Of a stretch of DNA of 64,000 bases, positions 18,310-27,720 are shown piece after piece; positions within the stretch are counted from its first letter, which is position 1; every line of letters begins with the position of its first letter. Location of the stretch: the NCBI GenBank assembly GCA_965221555.1, contig OZ244895.1, positions 2,170,001 through 2,234,000 of the forward strand. Reading direction: 5' to 3'. A program made the translations under genes and the position numbers. Below the pieces are notes generated by a model. It saw only the letters and a list, made by a program, of their open reading frames with translations. It did no database searches and was not told where the DNA came from. Origin of the DNA: JAJEAD01 sp965221555 (lineage in GTDB: Bacteria; Pseudomonadota; Gammaproteobacteria; HK1).

Positions 18310-18516
18310 ACTTGCAACCGCAAGACTCTGAATTCTTTATAGAATTCTTCGAATTCCCAGACTCGACATCCCACAAACCAAGTAACACTGACACTGCGGG
18401 CTGCCATGGCCCGCAACGGATTGATGCGGACACCGCGAGCGCGCTAGTATTGTCCCGGCGTGCCGCTTCGGACTCGTTTTCCAAAGCGGTGCGACTTCAC
18501 CACGGAAGGGGGAGAA

Positions 18517-18768
18517 ATGGAGACATTGAGCGCAGAAGCATGGACCATCATCGGGACGTATCTCGGGACAGCGATAGCCGTCTGGCTCGGGCTTGCTCTC
18601 ATGGCAATGCGGATAACGTCGCGCCTGGACAGGCGCATTGAAGCCGTACACGATGAAGCCGTTGCGGATCGCCGCGCCATGCAAGCGAGCATGGACGCTT
18701 TCCGGCAGGAGATGCTGCGCCTGGCCGAACGGCAAGCGCACACCGAAGGTCTGGCCCACGCTGATTGA
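18517..18768 (+). CDS. Small membrane protein with C-terminal coiled coil
   Basis: 83 residues from ATG 18517, preceded by GGAAGGGGGAGAA, a strong SD; the frame extends to 18460 but that start lacks an SD. Residues 6-29 form one transmembrane helix (IIGTYLGTAIAVWLGLALMAM). The remainder is a charged heptad-like helix (RLDRRIEAVHDEAVADRRAM, then RQEMLRLAERQ). I do not recognise the family; tiny TM-plus-coiled-coil proteins of this type occur in pairs in many bacteria without a known function. It is followed after 15 bases by a second such gene. Confidence 0.6.
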   Translation: METLSAEAWTIIGTYLGTAIAVWLGLALMAMRITSRLDRRIEAVHDEAVADRRAMQASMDAFRQEMLRLAERQAHTEGLAHAD

Positions 18769-18783
18769 GGAGCGGAGGGATCC

Positions 18784-18966
18784 ATGGCCACCACAGCGGT
18801 AGACGGCGCCACGCCGCCGCAGCCACCAACGCCGCGGCTCGCGACCGAGGATTACGTCGACAAGCGAATCGCCGAGCTTGAATCGCGGATCTACCGCGCG
18901 TTGCTGATCCAGGCCGGCGCGGTTGTCGCAACCGTTCTCGCCGGCGTGCAGTGGATTGCGGGATAA
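18784..18966 (+). CDS. Small coiled-coil/membrane protein
   Basis: 60 residues with SD GGAGCGGAGG before ATG 18784. A proline-rich N-terminus (PPQPPTPR) leads to a short amphipathic helix (EDYVDKRIAELESRIYRALL) and a C-terminal hydrophobic helix (IQAGAVVATVLAGVQWIA) that could span the membrane. The topology mirrors the gene before it: helix-TM here, TM-helix there, so the two could interact through their coiled coils. Function unknown. Confidence 0.6.
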   Translation: MATTAVDGATPPQPPTPRLATEDYVDKRIAELESRIYRALLIQAGAVVATVLAGVQWIAG

Positions 18967-19036
18967 GCGGCCTCGCACTTCAAGCGGAAGGTGAGGGCGC
19001 CCCGTTGCTCTCGAAGTCTAGGGGTCGCCACGCGAG

Positions 19037-20920
19037 TCAGCCTTGCGGCGGGTTGACCGTGTAGACGGCGACGCGATCGCGCTGACCGCGCACGTCGACT
19101 TCGCCCATCGGCCGCAGATCGAAGCCTTCCACCAGCGCCGCGCTCGTGTCGGAGACGAGGATGGTGGTGCCGAGCTCCTTGTTGACGCTCTCGAGGCGGG
19201 CGGCCAGGTTGACGGCGTCGCCGTGCACGGTGTAGCTCAGCCGGCCCTTGGCGCCGACCGCGCCCGCGACCACCGGGCCGGTATTGATCCCGATGCGGTT
19301 CGCGATCCTCTGGCCCGCGAATTCGCGGCGCCGCACCGCGTCCTGCATCTCGATCGCCGCCCGCAGCGCGTTGGCGGCGTGGTCCGGGTCGGCGACGGGG
19401 ACGTTGAAGGTGGCCAGAATCGCATCGCCCTGAAACTGGGTGACCACCCCGTGGTGACGTTCGAGGATCCCGACCATCGTCTCGAAGTACTCGTTGAGGA
19501 GGGGGACGATCCCTTCCGCGCCCAGCGTTTCGGTCAGGGAGGTGAAGCTCACCAGGTCGCAGAACAGCAGGGTCGCCTCGGTCTGCTGCGGGGTGATGTC
19601 GCCCCCTTCGCTCAGGAGGGCGCGTGCGACGTCGGCGGGGACGAAGCGCCCGAGCGTCTCGCGGATCAGCTCGCGTTCCTTGAGTCCCGCCACCATGCGG
19701 TTGAAGGAACGGTTCGCGTCGTCGAACTCGGCGACCCGGCTCGGCGGAAGCTCGCCGACCCGGTCCAGGCGTTGCGCTTCGACGCTCCGCGCCGCGGCCG
19801 CGATCGCCTTGACGGGACGGCTGGCCCGTGTGCCGAGCCACGCCGCGATCCCTACCGAGATCACGAACACCGCGAGTCCCACGAGGGACGCGGCCACCAG
19901 CTGCTCGAACTCCATTCCTTCGGCGCCGTCGTCGTGATAGGCCCCGGTCGCCAGGGCGCGGAGGATCTGGCCGAGCCACTTCCAGACGTCGCTCGTGCCG
20001 GTGTTCACGTAGACGCCGATCGTCCACGGCGCGGGGCCGTAGCCCTGCAGGTCCCGGTACAGGTACACGTAGTAGTCGTCGCCCACCGTCGCCCCCGCCG
20101 CGCTCGTGTCGGACATGCTCTCCAGCAGGTAGAGGTCGTCGTGATCGGGAGTCCAGATGCGCTCCAGCACCGAATCTCCGAGTTCCAGGAGGGCGACGAG
20201 CGGCTGGTCCGGGTCGAATGCTTCCTGGGTCCAGCCCATCAGCAGGGGGTGCGCGAGGATGCGATCCCGGTCGTAGAGGATGAAGGGGATGACTTCGGCC
20301 CGGGCGCCGACCGATGCGAGATAGCGCGACAGATCGGAGACGCTGACCGCCTGGGAGAACATCCCCGCGAACTCCCCGTCGATTCGGATCGGCATGTCGT
20401 GAAGCACGGTCGTCTCTTCGAGCACCGGAGCCCAGGTCGGAGCATGCCACGAGGGTCCCGTGCGGGAGGCTCCGTCCTCGAGCCAGGCGATGGTCTCGGG
20501 ACTCCCCGACCAGTCTTCCACCACGGGCCGCTCCGAGGAGCGATCCCATCCCCGGAGCTGACCTTGCGGGTTCACGATGCCGATTCCCGAGACCCGCTGG
20601 GCCGCGGCGAGGGCGCCGAGCATGAAGGTATCGAGCGCCGCGGGGTCATCGAGCTTCACGTTGCCGCGCTCGATCTGCTCCACCACCCAACGCGTGCGGT
20701 GGACGACGGGTTGAAGCTGGGATTCGAGTCTTCGCTCCAGGGCGTCGATCAGCATCTCGGAACGCTGGGCCATGAGCGCGCGGGTGTTGTCCGTCGCGCT
20801 CGCGAGGCCGAGAAAGAGGGAGATGCCGACCGCGGTGGCGACGAGCGCGCCGAGGCCGATGACGGCGATCGCGGTGATCGGAAAGCGATAGCGCGTCGCC
20901 GGCGCGGTGGCGGCGTTCAC
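19037..20920 (-). CDS. Membrane-bound class III adenylate/guanylate cyclase with periplasmic sensor and HAMP
   Basis: 627 residues from GTG 20920, whose GTGA overlaps the pyrB stop. Order: TM helix (about 13-38, ITAIAVIGLGALVATAVGIS), a large periplasmic sensor region (about 40-320, dCache-like), a second TM (EQLVAASLVGLAVFVISVGI), HAMP, then the class III cyclase domain (about 430-600). The metal aspartates are in LLFCDLVSFTSL and FQGDAILATF; GRLSYTVHGDAVNLAARLES is the C-terminal signature. At the position often held by the adenine-selecting Lys (KFxGD) there is Gln (QFQGD), so the nucleotide is not certain. It probably makes cAMP in response to an extracellular signal. The longer frame to 20989 lies inside pyrB. 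Confidence 0.87.
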   Translation of the reverse strand: MNAATAPATRYRFPITAIAVIGLGALVATAVGISLFLGLASATDNTRALMAQRSEMLIDALERRLESQLQPVVHRTRWVVEQIERGNVKLDDPAALDTFMLGALAAAQRVSGIGIVNPQGQLRGWDRSSERPVVEDWSGSPETIAWLEDGASRTGPSWHAPTWAPVLEETTVLHDMPIRIDGEFAGMFSQAVSVSDLSRYLASVGARAEVIPFILYDRDRILAHPLLMGWTQEAFDPDQPLVALLELGDSVLERIWTPDHDDLYLLESMSDTSAAGATVGDDYYVYLYRDLQGYGPAPWTIGVYVNTGTSDVWKWLGQILRALATGAYHDDGAEGMEFEQLVAASLVGLAVFVISVGIAAWLGTRASRPVKAIAAAARSVEAQRLDRVGELPPSRVAEFDDANRSFNRMVAGLKERELIRETLGRFVPADVARALLSEGGDITPQQTEATLLFCDLVSFTSLTETLGAEGIVPLLNEYFETMVGILERHHGVVTQFQGDAILATFNVPVADPDHAANALRAAIEMQDAVRRREFAGQRIANRIGINTGPVVAGAVGAKGRLSYTVHGDAVNLAARLESVNKELGTTILVSDTSAALVEGFDLRPMGEVDVRGQRDRVAVYTVNPPQG

Positions 20921-21918
20921 GCCCGCCGCCCGTCCGGCAGATCCTCCTCGACGCCGAAGATCTTCACCAGCAGCGCGACCCGGATCCACATTCCGTTTCG
21001 CTCCTGGCGCCAGTACATCGCGCGCGGGTCGTCGTCGACGCGCGGATCGAGCTCGGGGCCGCGGGGAAGCGGGTGCATGACGATGCCGTGTTTCGGCAGC
21101 AGCTCGAGCTCGCGCGGGCCCACGCTGAAGCGGGCGTGATCGAAGTCGCGCGACTCGCCGCCCGTGTCGTACTCCTTCTGGAGACGGGTGACGTAGAGGG
21201 CATCCAGATCGCCCAGAACCGCGTGGAGGCTATTCGTGCAGGCGAAAGCCACGTCGCGCTCACGGAGCCAGTCGAGCAGATCGTCCGCCATCTGAAAGGC
21301 GAACGGCGCGATGAACACGAGCTGCACGTCCCGGTAGCGTTCCATGAGGTAGGACAGCGAACGGGCGGTGCGTCCGCGCTTGAGATCACCCATCAGGCCG
21401 ATCGTCTTGCCGTCGATGCCGCCGCGCTTCTCGAAGCTGCGTTCGAGGGTGTAGATGTCGAGCAGGGCCTGGGTGGGGTGGGCGTCCTTGCCACTGCCGG
21501 CGTTGATGATGGGCACCGGGCGGTCGATGCGGTCCATGAGTTCCGCCGACTGCCGCGCTTGCCCCTCGCCCCAGGTGCGCATGATGATGGCGTCGACGTA
21601 GGAGCTGAAGGTGCGCAGGCTGTCCTCGAAGCTCTCGCCCTTGAACTCCGAGGAGGTCGAGGGATCGCGAATCTCCGCGGTCCGGATCCCGAGGAGATGG
21701 CACGCGTTCTCGAATGAGAGGTAGGTCCGCGTGGAGGGCTGGGTGAAGTAGAGCATTGCCCGCTTGTGGGGGAGCAGGGTCTGGAGCGCCCGGGCGCCGA
21801 GACGCGCCTTGGCGAGCTGACGGATGCGCGTGGTCAAGGTGCACAGTTCGTCGAGCCTGGCCCGGTCGAACTGCCGCGCGTCGAGAACGTGGAAGAGCGG
21901 CTCGTCCGGTGTGCTCAA
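20917..21918 (-). CDS. pyrB: Aspartate carbamoyltransferase catalytic subunit
   Basis: 333 residues. Carbamoyl-phosphate binding STRT at 62-65, HPTQALLDIYT and the C-terminal HPLPRGPE are all present. Between the HPTQ and HPLPR motifs lies a longer, divergent segment than in E. coli PyrB. It condenses carbamoyl phosphate and aspartate in UMP synthesis. No pyrI or pyrC is adjacent; instead the cyclase gene overlaps its stop codon by 4 bases. Confidence 0.92.
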   Translation of the reverse strand: MSTPDEPLFHVLDARQFDRARLDELCTLTTRIRQLAKARLGARALQTLLPHKRAMLYFTQPSTRTYLSFENACHLLGIRTAEIRDPSTSSEFKGESFEDSLRTFSSYVDAIIMRTWGEGQARQSAELMDRIDRPVPIINAGSGKDAHPTQALLDIYTLERSFEKRGGIDGKTIGLMGDLKRGRTARSLSYLMERYRDVQLVFIAPFAFQMADDLLDWLRERDVAFACTNSLHAVLGDLDALYVTRLQKEYDTGGESRDFDHARFSVGPRELELLPKHGIVMHPLPRGPELDPRVDDDPRAMYWRQERNGMWIRVALLVKIFGVEEDLPDGRRA

Positions 21919-22072
21919 GGCTCGATCTCCTGTCGCGGCGTGGCGTCACAGCGCCGCCACGAGGATGGTACAAGTTGCGCGCGGCCATCCGCTCGGCGAC
22001 GCCGGGGGCCGGGCGCGGCGCCCGGGGGTTGTATCAGGAAGGTCAGCGGCGCGCCATCCTTCCGGTTCTTAG

Positions 22073-22248
22073 CCCGCAAATTTCACCGATTTTCGTAGCG
22101 AGGGTGCCAAGATGCCGTGATAGTGGGGCGTACGGACTGAAAGACGCTAAAGGCGTAGCCGACACTACGTCGAAGCGGCTTGAGGGAGTACGACCCGCTA
22201 GCGCGAGTATATTGGCGTCCGCAGTAGGAAATCGGTGAAATTTGCGGG
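22073..22248 (+). repeat. Dispersed intergenic repeat, copy D (short form, best-preserved)
   Basis: 176 bases with near-perfect inverted ends: CCCGCAAATTTCACCGATTT at the left, AAATCGGTGAAATTTGCGGG at the right. Both flanks are TTAG (22069-22072 and 22249-22252), consistent with a 4-base target duplication. Internal blocks GCCAAGATGCCGTGATAGTG, GACTGAAAGACGCT and ATATTGGCGTCCGCAGTAGG recur in the other copies. It lies in the 510-base gap between pyrB and the Rieske oxygenase gene; the remaining 180 bases before 22428 hold nothing recognisable. Confidence 0.9.
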
Positions 22249-22428
22249 TTAGGCGGCCCTCTTCGATTGCTGCGCCCGGCCTCAAGCGTCGGGCGTGACC
22301 GCCACCCCACGTTACTCGGTCCGGATGATCGGGGGGCTGGCCGCGAGGAAGGAGGAGATTGTGGCAGTGCCGGGCGGGGGCGCGAGGGCGAGAGCGGACC
22401 GGGAAGTCGCGGGATCGCTTGCCGACCC

Positions 22429-23577
22429 TCACCCTCCAGGCGGAGTCTGCTCCCCGTCGGCGAGGCGCTCGCGCACCCACCGGTGGAACTCGCGCACGCC
22501 GGTCTCCTGCCCGACGAGCACCCCCGCGTCGTGGCGGATCGAATGCAGGCCCTTCTGGTTGAGCTCGCAGGCGCGCCCGTCCTCGCGCACCACCAGTTCC
22601 CCGAACTCGGTCGCCCGGTCGAGGTCGAAGTCGGGGTGTTCCAGAGTCCCGGGAGGGAAGAGCCAGGTCACCACGAGCCGGGTGCGCTCGGCGGCGAGGG
22701 GCAGTATCTGCACGAGGCGCGCATAGTCGACATGGGCAACGAAGAACGCGCCGGGACACACCACCGCGTAGGTCTGTCCGGCGCGTTGTTCGTTCTCGTT
22801 CAGCCCTTCGAACCAGGGCAGATCGCTCTTGCCGCCCACGCTCCACGTCACCGCGCCTTCGGCAAGCGGCGAGCGCGCGGTCTCTGAAGGAGAGATGATG
22901 TCGTGGGAGGTCAGTCCCGTGCCGTAGACGGGCACGACCCGGCACAGCTCCGGATGCACCCCGGGGCAGTGGTAGCACTCGCAGAAGTTTTCCCAGAAGA
23001 CCTTCCAGTTGCAGTGCAGGTCCACCGTCATGGAGCGCCCGGTGCGCGCCTGCCCGAGGCGCCAGCTCGCAAAACGTGAGGGGATCTCTTCGAGAACGTC
23101 GGGATCGAAGGCCTCCGCGCCGGGATCGAGGTTGATGAACAGGAAGCCTTCCCACTCGCCCGACGCCACTTCGTAGAGCGGGAATCGCGCGGGATCGAAG
23201 CCCTCGCTCTCGATGCGCCACGGTGTTGCGGTCAGATCCCCGGCGAGCGAATAGGTCCACGCGTGATAGGGACACACGATGCGCCGGTGGCGAAAGCGGC
23301 CCCGGTCTTCCTCGCACAGGATAGAGCCCCGGTGTCGGCAGGTGTTGTGAAAGGCCCGCAGGCGGTGCTCTTCGTCCCGCGTCAGGATGACGCTCTGGCT
23401 CCCCACCGCGATGACTCGGTAGTCACCGGGCTCGGGGATGTCGTCGGAGCGCCCCGCGCACAGCCAGGACCGGTACCAGATGCGTTCGAGCTCGCGCCGG
23501 TGGTGGCGCTCGTCGTGGTACCAGGAGGTGGGGAGCGTGGGCTCGACCCGCTCGAGACTGCGAATGGTCGTGGTCAT
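22429..23577 (-). CDS. Rieske non-heme iron oxygenase, alpha subunit (betaine demethylase/GbcA-like)
   Basis: 382 residues. The Rieske cluster ligands are Cys80-x-His82 and Cys102-x2-His105 (CRHRGSILC and VCPYHAW). The catalytic iron region NWKVFWENFCECYHCPGVH supplies the bridging acid and His ligands. The family includes GbcA-type glycine betaine demethylase, choline monooxygenase, stachydrine demethylase and carnitine oxygenase; the methylated-amine genes in the window make a betaine-type substrate plausible. No dedicated reductase gene lies beside it. Start ATG 23577 gives the expected N-terminus. Confidence 0.85.
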   Translation of the reverse strand: MTTTIRSLERVEPTLPTSWYHDERHHRRELERIWYRSWLCAGRSDDIPEPGDYRVIAVGSQSVILTRDEEHRLRAFHNTCRHRGSILCEEDRGRFRHRRIVCPYHAWTYSLAGDLTATPWRIESEGFDPARFPLYEVASGEWEGFLFINLDPGAEAFDPDVLEEIPSRFASWRLGQARTGRSMTVDLHCNWKVFWENFCECYHCPGVHPELCRVVPVYGTGLTSHDIISPSETARSPLAEGAVTWSVGGKSDLPWFEGLNENEQRAGQTYAVVCPGAFFVAHVDYARLVQILPLAAERTRLVVTWLFPPGTLEHPDFDLDRATEFGELVVREDGRACELNQKGLHSIRHDAGVLVGQETGVREFHRWVRERLADGEQTPPGG

Positions 23578-23595
23578 CGCTCGTCACGCGCCGAA

Positions 23596-23755
23596 CGGGC
23601 AAGCCACGGACAACTTGCCCGGCCGGAAAGCAACGCCTCGGATAGCGAAGCGAAGCAGGTAGCCGACACTACGTCGCAAGCGGCGCGACGGAGGGAGACC
23701 CGCGCACGCGAGCAGATTGGCGTCCGCGAATTGAGAAATCGGTGAAATCTCCGGG
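23596..23755 (+). repeat. Dispersed intergenic repeat, copy E (long-form, 5' end lost)
   Basis: The right two thirds match the family (GTAGCCGACACTACGTCG, GATTGGCGTCCGCG, GAAATCGGTGAAATCTCCGG). The left inverted end is missing; instead it starts in the long-form palindrome GGGCAAGCC...CTTGCCC just outside the Rieske oxygenase start codon. It fills the 244-base gap between that gene and msrA. Confidence 0.7.
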
Positions 23756-23821
23756 TCAAGGCCGCGCCACGCCTTCGCGCTTGCGAGTTGCGGACCGCCG
23801 CGCCGGGGCCGGCGCCGTGGT

Positions 23822-24463
<642 letters not shown>

Positions 24464-24514
24464 GTCGCTCCTCCTGCTCGCGTGGCCGGAGTCTGCCTCG
24501 AAGCCCGGCGGGCC

Positions 24515-27500
24515 TCAAGGGAGCGTGACCGGCGTCTTCGCGATCCCGATGGTCCAGGTGTGGGGGTCGATGCGGTGCTCGCTGCGGAACTCCCCGGGCG
24601 CGGCTTCGCCGGACCACGTGCTCGTAAGCGTCTCGTTCGCGATGTAGTCCCGATGGGCGGCAAGCGCCGATTCGATCTCCGCGGAGCCCTCGATGCGAAG
24701 CGCGATGCGGTCCGAGACTTCAAATCCCGCCTGCTTGCGCGTCTCCTGCACCGTGCGCACCAGCTCGCGGGCGAGGCCTTCGAGAACGAGGCCCTGGTCG
24801 AGCCGGGTGTCGAGGCCCACGAGGTAGCCGCCTTCCTCCGCGCTGGCGTAGCCCGCGGCGGACGCGGTCTCCACGAGGATGTCGTCGGACTCGAAACGCA
24901 GGGTCTTCCCGTCCACCGCAAGGTCGAAGGACTCACCCTTTGCGGCCGCGGTGGCCAGGGCGGCGGCGTCCGCGCGCGCAAGCGCTTCGCGAATCGCGGG
25001 GACCAGGCGCCCGTGCCGCTTGCCGATGCGCGGCAGGTTGGGCTTGACTCGATAAGTGACCAGCGCGGCGTCGGAGGCCACCAGTTCCAGGGCCTTGACG
25101 TTGAGCTCATCCAGGATCTGCCCCTCGTGGCGGCGCACCGCCCGGGCGTCGTGGTCGTTCGGCACCCGTACCAGAAGGCGGGACAGGGGTTGGCGGACCC
25201 GCACGCGGGAGTCGTTGCGCGCGGTGCGCCCCAGCGTCACGATGCGCTGCACGACCTCGAACTCGGCGACGAGCGCGTCGTCGCGCTTCGCCTCGTCGAC
25301 TTCCGGCCATTTCGCCATGTGCACGCTGGGCGGCGCGCTCGCGTCGATGCGCCGCACGAGGTTCCCGTAGACGGCCTCGCCAAGAAAAGGCATGACCGGC
25401 GCCACCAGGCGGCTGAGCGTCTCCAGGCACTCGTAGAGAGTGAGGTACGCGGACTGCTTGTCCTCGCCCGCGGCCGACTTCCAGAAGCGTCTCCGGTTGC
25501 GCCGGACGTACCAGTTGCTCAGACGCTCGACGAAGTGCTCGATGGCGCGGCCCGCTCCGAGGACGTCGAAAGCATCGAGCGATTCGGTGGCTTTGGAGAT
25601 GGTGCGCTGAAGCAGCGCGAGGATCCACCGATCGATCTCCGGGCGTTGGTCCGGCGCCACTTCGACGTTCAGGTCCACCTGGTCGAGGCGGGCGTAGAGC
25701 ACGAAGAACACATAGGTGTTCCAGAAGGTGTTGAGGAAGGAGCTCGCGACGTCGCGGACCGCATTCACCGAGACACGCTTCTGCGCTTCCGGGGCGATGC
25801 GCGCGGCGAAGTACCAGCGCAGGGGATCCGCGCCCACCTCTTCGAAGAAGGCTTCCGGTTCGAGGATGTTGCCCAGCGACTTGGACATCTTCTTGCCGTT
25901 CTCGTCCACGATGTGGGCGAGGCAGATGCAGTTTCGAAACGAGATGTCGTCGGAGACCAGCGTCGCGATCGCGTGCAGGGTGTAGAACCAGCCACGGGTC
26001 TGATCGATGGCCTCGCAGATGTAGTCGGCGGGAGAGCGCGCTTCCACCAGCTCCCGATTCTCGAAGGGGTAGTGAAACTGCGCGTAGGGCATGGCGCCGG
26101 AGTCGAACCAGCAGTCGATGACCTCGGGAACCCGGCGGTACTCGCGCCCGTTCTCGGGGTGCACGAAGGACACCTCGTCGATGGCCGGGCGATGGAGATC
26201 CAGATCGCGCAGGCTGCGCCCGCAGAGCGCCTCCAGCTCCTCCCGCGAGCCGATGCAGACATGGTCGCCCTGACCGTCGGTCCACACCGGCAGGGGCGTG
26301 CCCCAGAAGCGTTCTCTCGACAGCGCCCAGTCGATGTTGTTCTCCAGCCAGTTGCCGAATCGCCCGTCGCGAATCGTCTCCGGCACCCAGTTGATGGTGC
26401 GATTGAGCTCGACGAGGCGGTCTCGCAACACGGAGGTCCGGATGTACCAGGCGTGCTTCGCGTAGTAGATGAGGGGATCGCCGGTGCGCCACCCGTGCGG
26501 GTAGTTGTGCACGAAGGTCTCGCTGCGATAGATGAGCCCGCGGCGTTTCAGATCTTCGATGAGCACCGGGTCGGCGTCCTTGAAGAAACGCCCGGCCGCC
26601 GGGGTGACCTCGGGCAGGAAGTGGCCGTCGAGACCCACCCCGTGCACGACCGGCAGACCGTGCGCCTGGCAGAGCTTGATGTCGTCCTCCCCGTAGGCGG
26701 GCGCACAGTGGACGATTCCGGTGCCGTCCCCGGTGGTGACGAAGTCGGCGCACAGCACGCGGCAGATGTCTCCCTCGGCCGGCAGATGGTCGAAGAGACG
26801 CTCGTACCGGGTACCGAAGAGCGATTCGCCCTTGACCACCCGCTCGACTTCGCGGGGGGCGTCGCGCAGCACCGCATCGACGAGGGGCAGGGCGAGCACG
26901 AGTGTTTCGTCGCCCGTGCGAACGTACGCGTAGTCCACCTCCGGATGCACGGCGAGTGCGAGATTCGAGGGCAGCGTCCACGGAGTCGTCGTCCACACCA
27001 GGAAGGAGGTGTTCGGGGAGCCGACGATGGGGAAACGCACGAATATCGACGGGTCCTCGACTTCGCGGTACCCGAGCGCGACTTCGTGGGACGAGAGCGT
27101 CGCCCCGATTCTGGGGTCATAGGGCACCACCTTGTATCCCTGGTACATGAGGTCGCGATCCCAGATCCGCTTCAGCAGCCACCACACGCTTTCGATGTAA
27201 TCGTTGTCCAGGGTGTAGTAGGCGTCACGCATGTCGACCCAGAAGCCCATGCGCTCGGTCATCTCCTCCCAGGCTCCGATGTAGCGCATCACCGATTCGC
27301 GGCAGCGGCGGGTGAACTCGGCGATCCCGACCTCGCGTTCGATCCGGTTCTTGTCGAATATCCCGAGCTCCTTCTCGATCTCGTGCTCGACGGGGAGGCC
27401 GTGGGTGTCCCAGCCGGCCTTGCGGGGGCAGTGATAGCCGCGCATGTGCTTGTAGCGGGGGAAGATGTCCTTGAAGGTGCGCGCCAGCACGTGATGGATG

Positions 27501-27667
27501 CCGGGGCGCCCGTTGGCGGTCGGGGGTCCGTCGTTCCAGACGAAGAGCGGCCGATCGGCCGATTCGCGCTGGCTGCGCTCGAAGATGTCGTGCTCGCGCC
27601 AGTACGCCAGCACTTCCCGCTCCAGGCGAGGCCCGTCGTATCGCCCGCCCGTTTCTTCGAAGTTCAT
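24515..27667 (-). CDS. ileS: Isoleucyl-tRNA synthetase, type 2 (eukaryote-like)
   Basis: 1050 residues. The class I signature is GIHHVLARTFKD (56-67), and the second is KKMSKSLGN, with Met594. Type-2 hallmarks are GWDTHGLPVEHEIEKELGI (type 1 has GWDCHGLPIE) and the absence of the C-terminal zinc finger of E. coli IleRS; type-2 enzymes are typically resistant to mupirocin. Editing-domain blocks such as GDGTGIVHCAPAYGEDD are intact. Start ATG 27667 follows GGAGG by 6 bases; the frame continues upstream through the leader but that part is not protein-like. A T-box leader precedes it. Whether a type-1 ileS exists elsewhere cannot be seen. Confidence 0.95.
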   Translation of the reverse strand: MNFEETGGRYDGPRLEREVLAYWREHDIFERSQRESADRPLFVWNDGPPTANGRPGIHHVLARTFKDIFPRYKHMRGYHCPRKAGWDTHGLPVEHEIEKELGIFDKNRIEREVGIAEFTRRCRESVMRYIGAWEEMTERMGFWVDMRDAYYTLDNDYIESVWWLLKRIWDRDLMYQGYKVVPYDPRIGATLSSHEVALGYREVEDPSIFVRFPIVGSPNTSFLVWTTTPWTLPSNLALAVHPEVDYAYVRTGDETLVLALPLVDAVLRDAPREVERVVKGESLFGTRYERLFDHLPAEGDICRVLCADFVTTGDGTGIVHCAPAYGEDDIKLCQAHGLPVVHGVGLDGHFLPEVTPAAGRFFKDADPVLIEDLKRRGLIYRSETFVHNYPHGWRTGDPLIYYAKHAWYIRTSVLRDRLVELNRTINWVPETIRDGRFGNWLENNIDWALSRERFWGTPLPVWTDGQGDHVCIGSREELEALCGRSLRDLDLHRPAIDEVSFVHPENGREYRRVPEVIDCWFDSGAMPYAQFHYPFENRELVEARSPADYICEAIDQTRGWFYTLHAIATLVSDDISFRNCICLAHIVDENGKKMSKSLGNILEPEAFFEEVGADPLRWYFAARIAPEAQKRVSVNAVRDVASSFLNTFWNTYVFFVLYARLDQVDLNVEVAPDQRPEIDRWILALLQRTISKATESLDAFDVLGAGRAIEHFVERLSNWYVRRNRRRFWKSAAGEDKQSAYLTLYECLETLSRLVAPVMPFLGEAVYGNLVRRIDASAPPSVHMAKWPEVDEAKRDDALVAEFEVVQRIVTLGRTARNDSRVRVRQPLSRLLVRVPNDHDARAVRRHEGQILDELNVKALELVASDAALVTYRVKPNLPRIGKRHGRLVPAIREALARADAAALATAAAKGESFDLAVDGKTLRFESDDILVETASAAGYASAEEGGYLVGLDTRLDQGLVLEGLARELVRTVQETRKQAGFEVSDRIALRIEGSAEIESALAAHRDYIANETLTSTWSGEAAPGEFRSEHRIDPHTWTIGIAKTPVTLP

Positions 27668-27673
27668 CCGCAA

Positions 27674-27697
27674 CCTCCGGGTTTTGCCCCAAGGAGA
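27674..27697 (-). promoter_or_regulatory. Shine-Dalgarno-sequestering hairpin of ileS
   Basis: On the minus strand TCTCC pairs with the SD GGAGG, and inside it GGG pairs CCC across GCAAAA, with TT bulged. Folding would hide the ribosome site 6 bases before ATG 27667. This fits translational rather than terminator-type control by the T-box directly upstream. Hairpin strength was judged by eye only. Confidence 0.55.
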
Positions 27698-27720
27698 CAG
27701 GACGGGCCGGTCCGGGGCTC

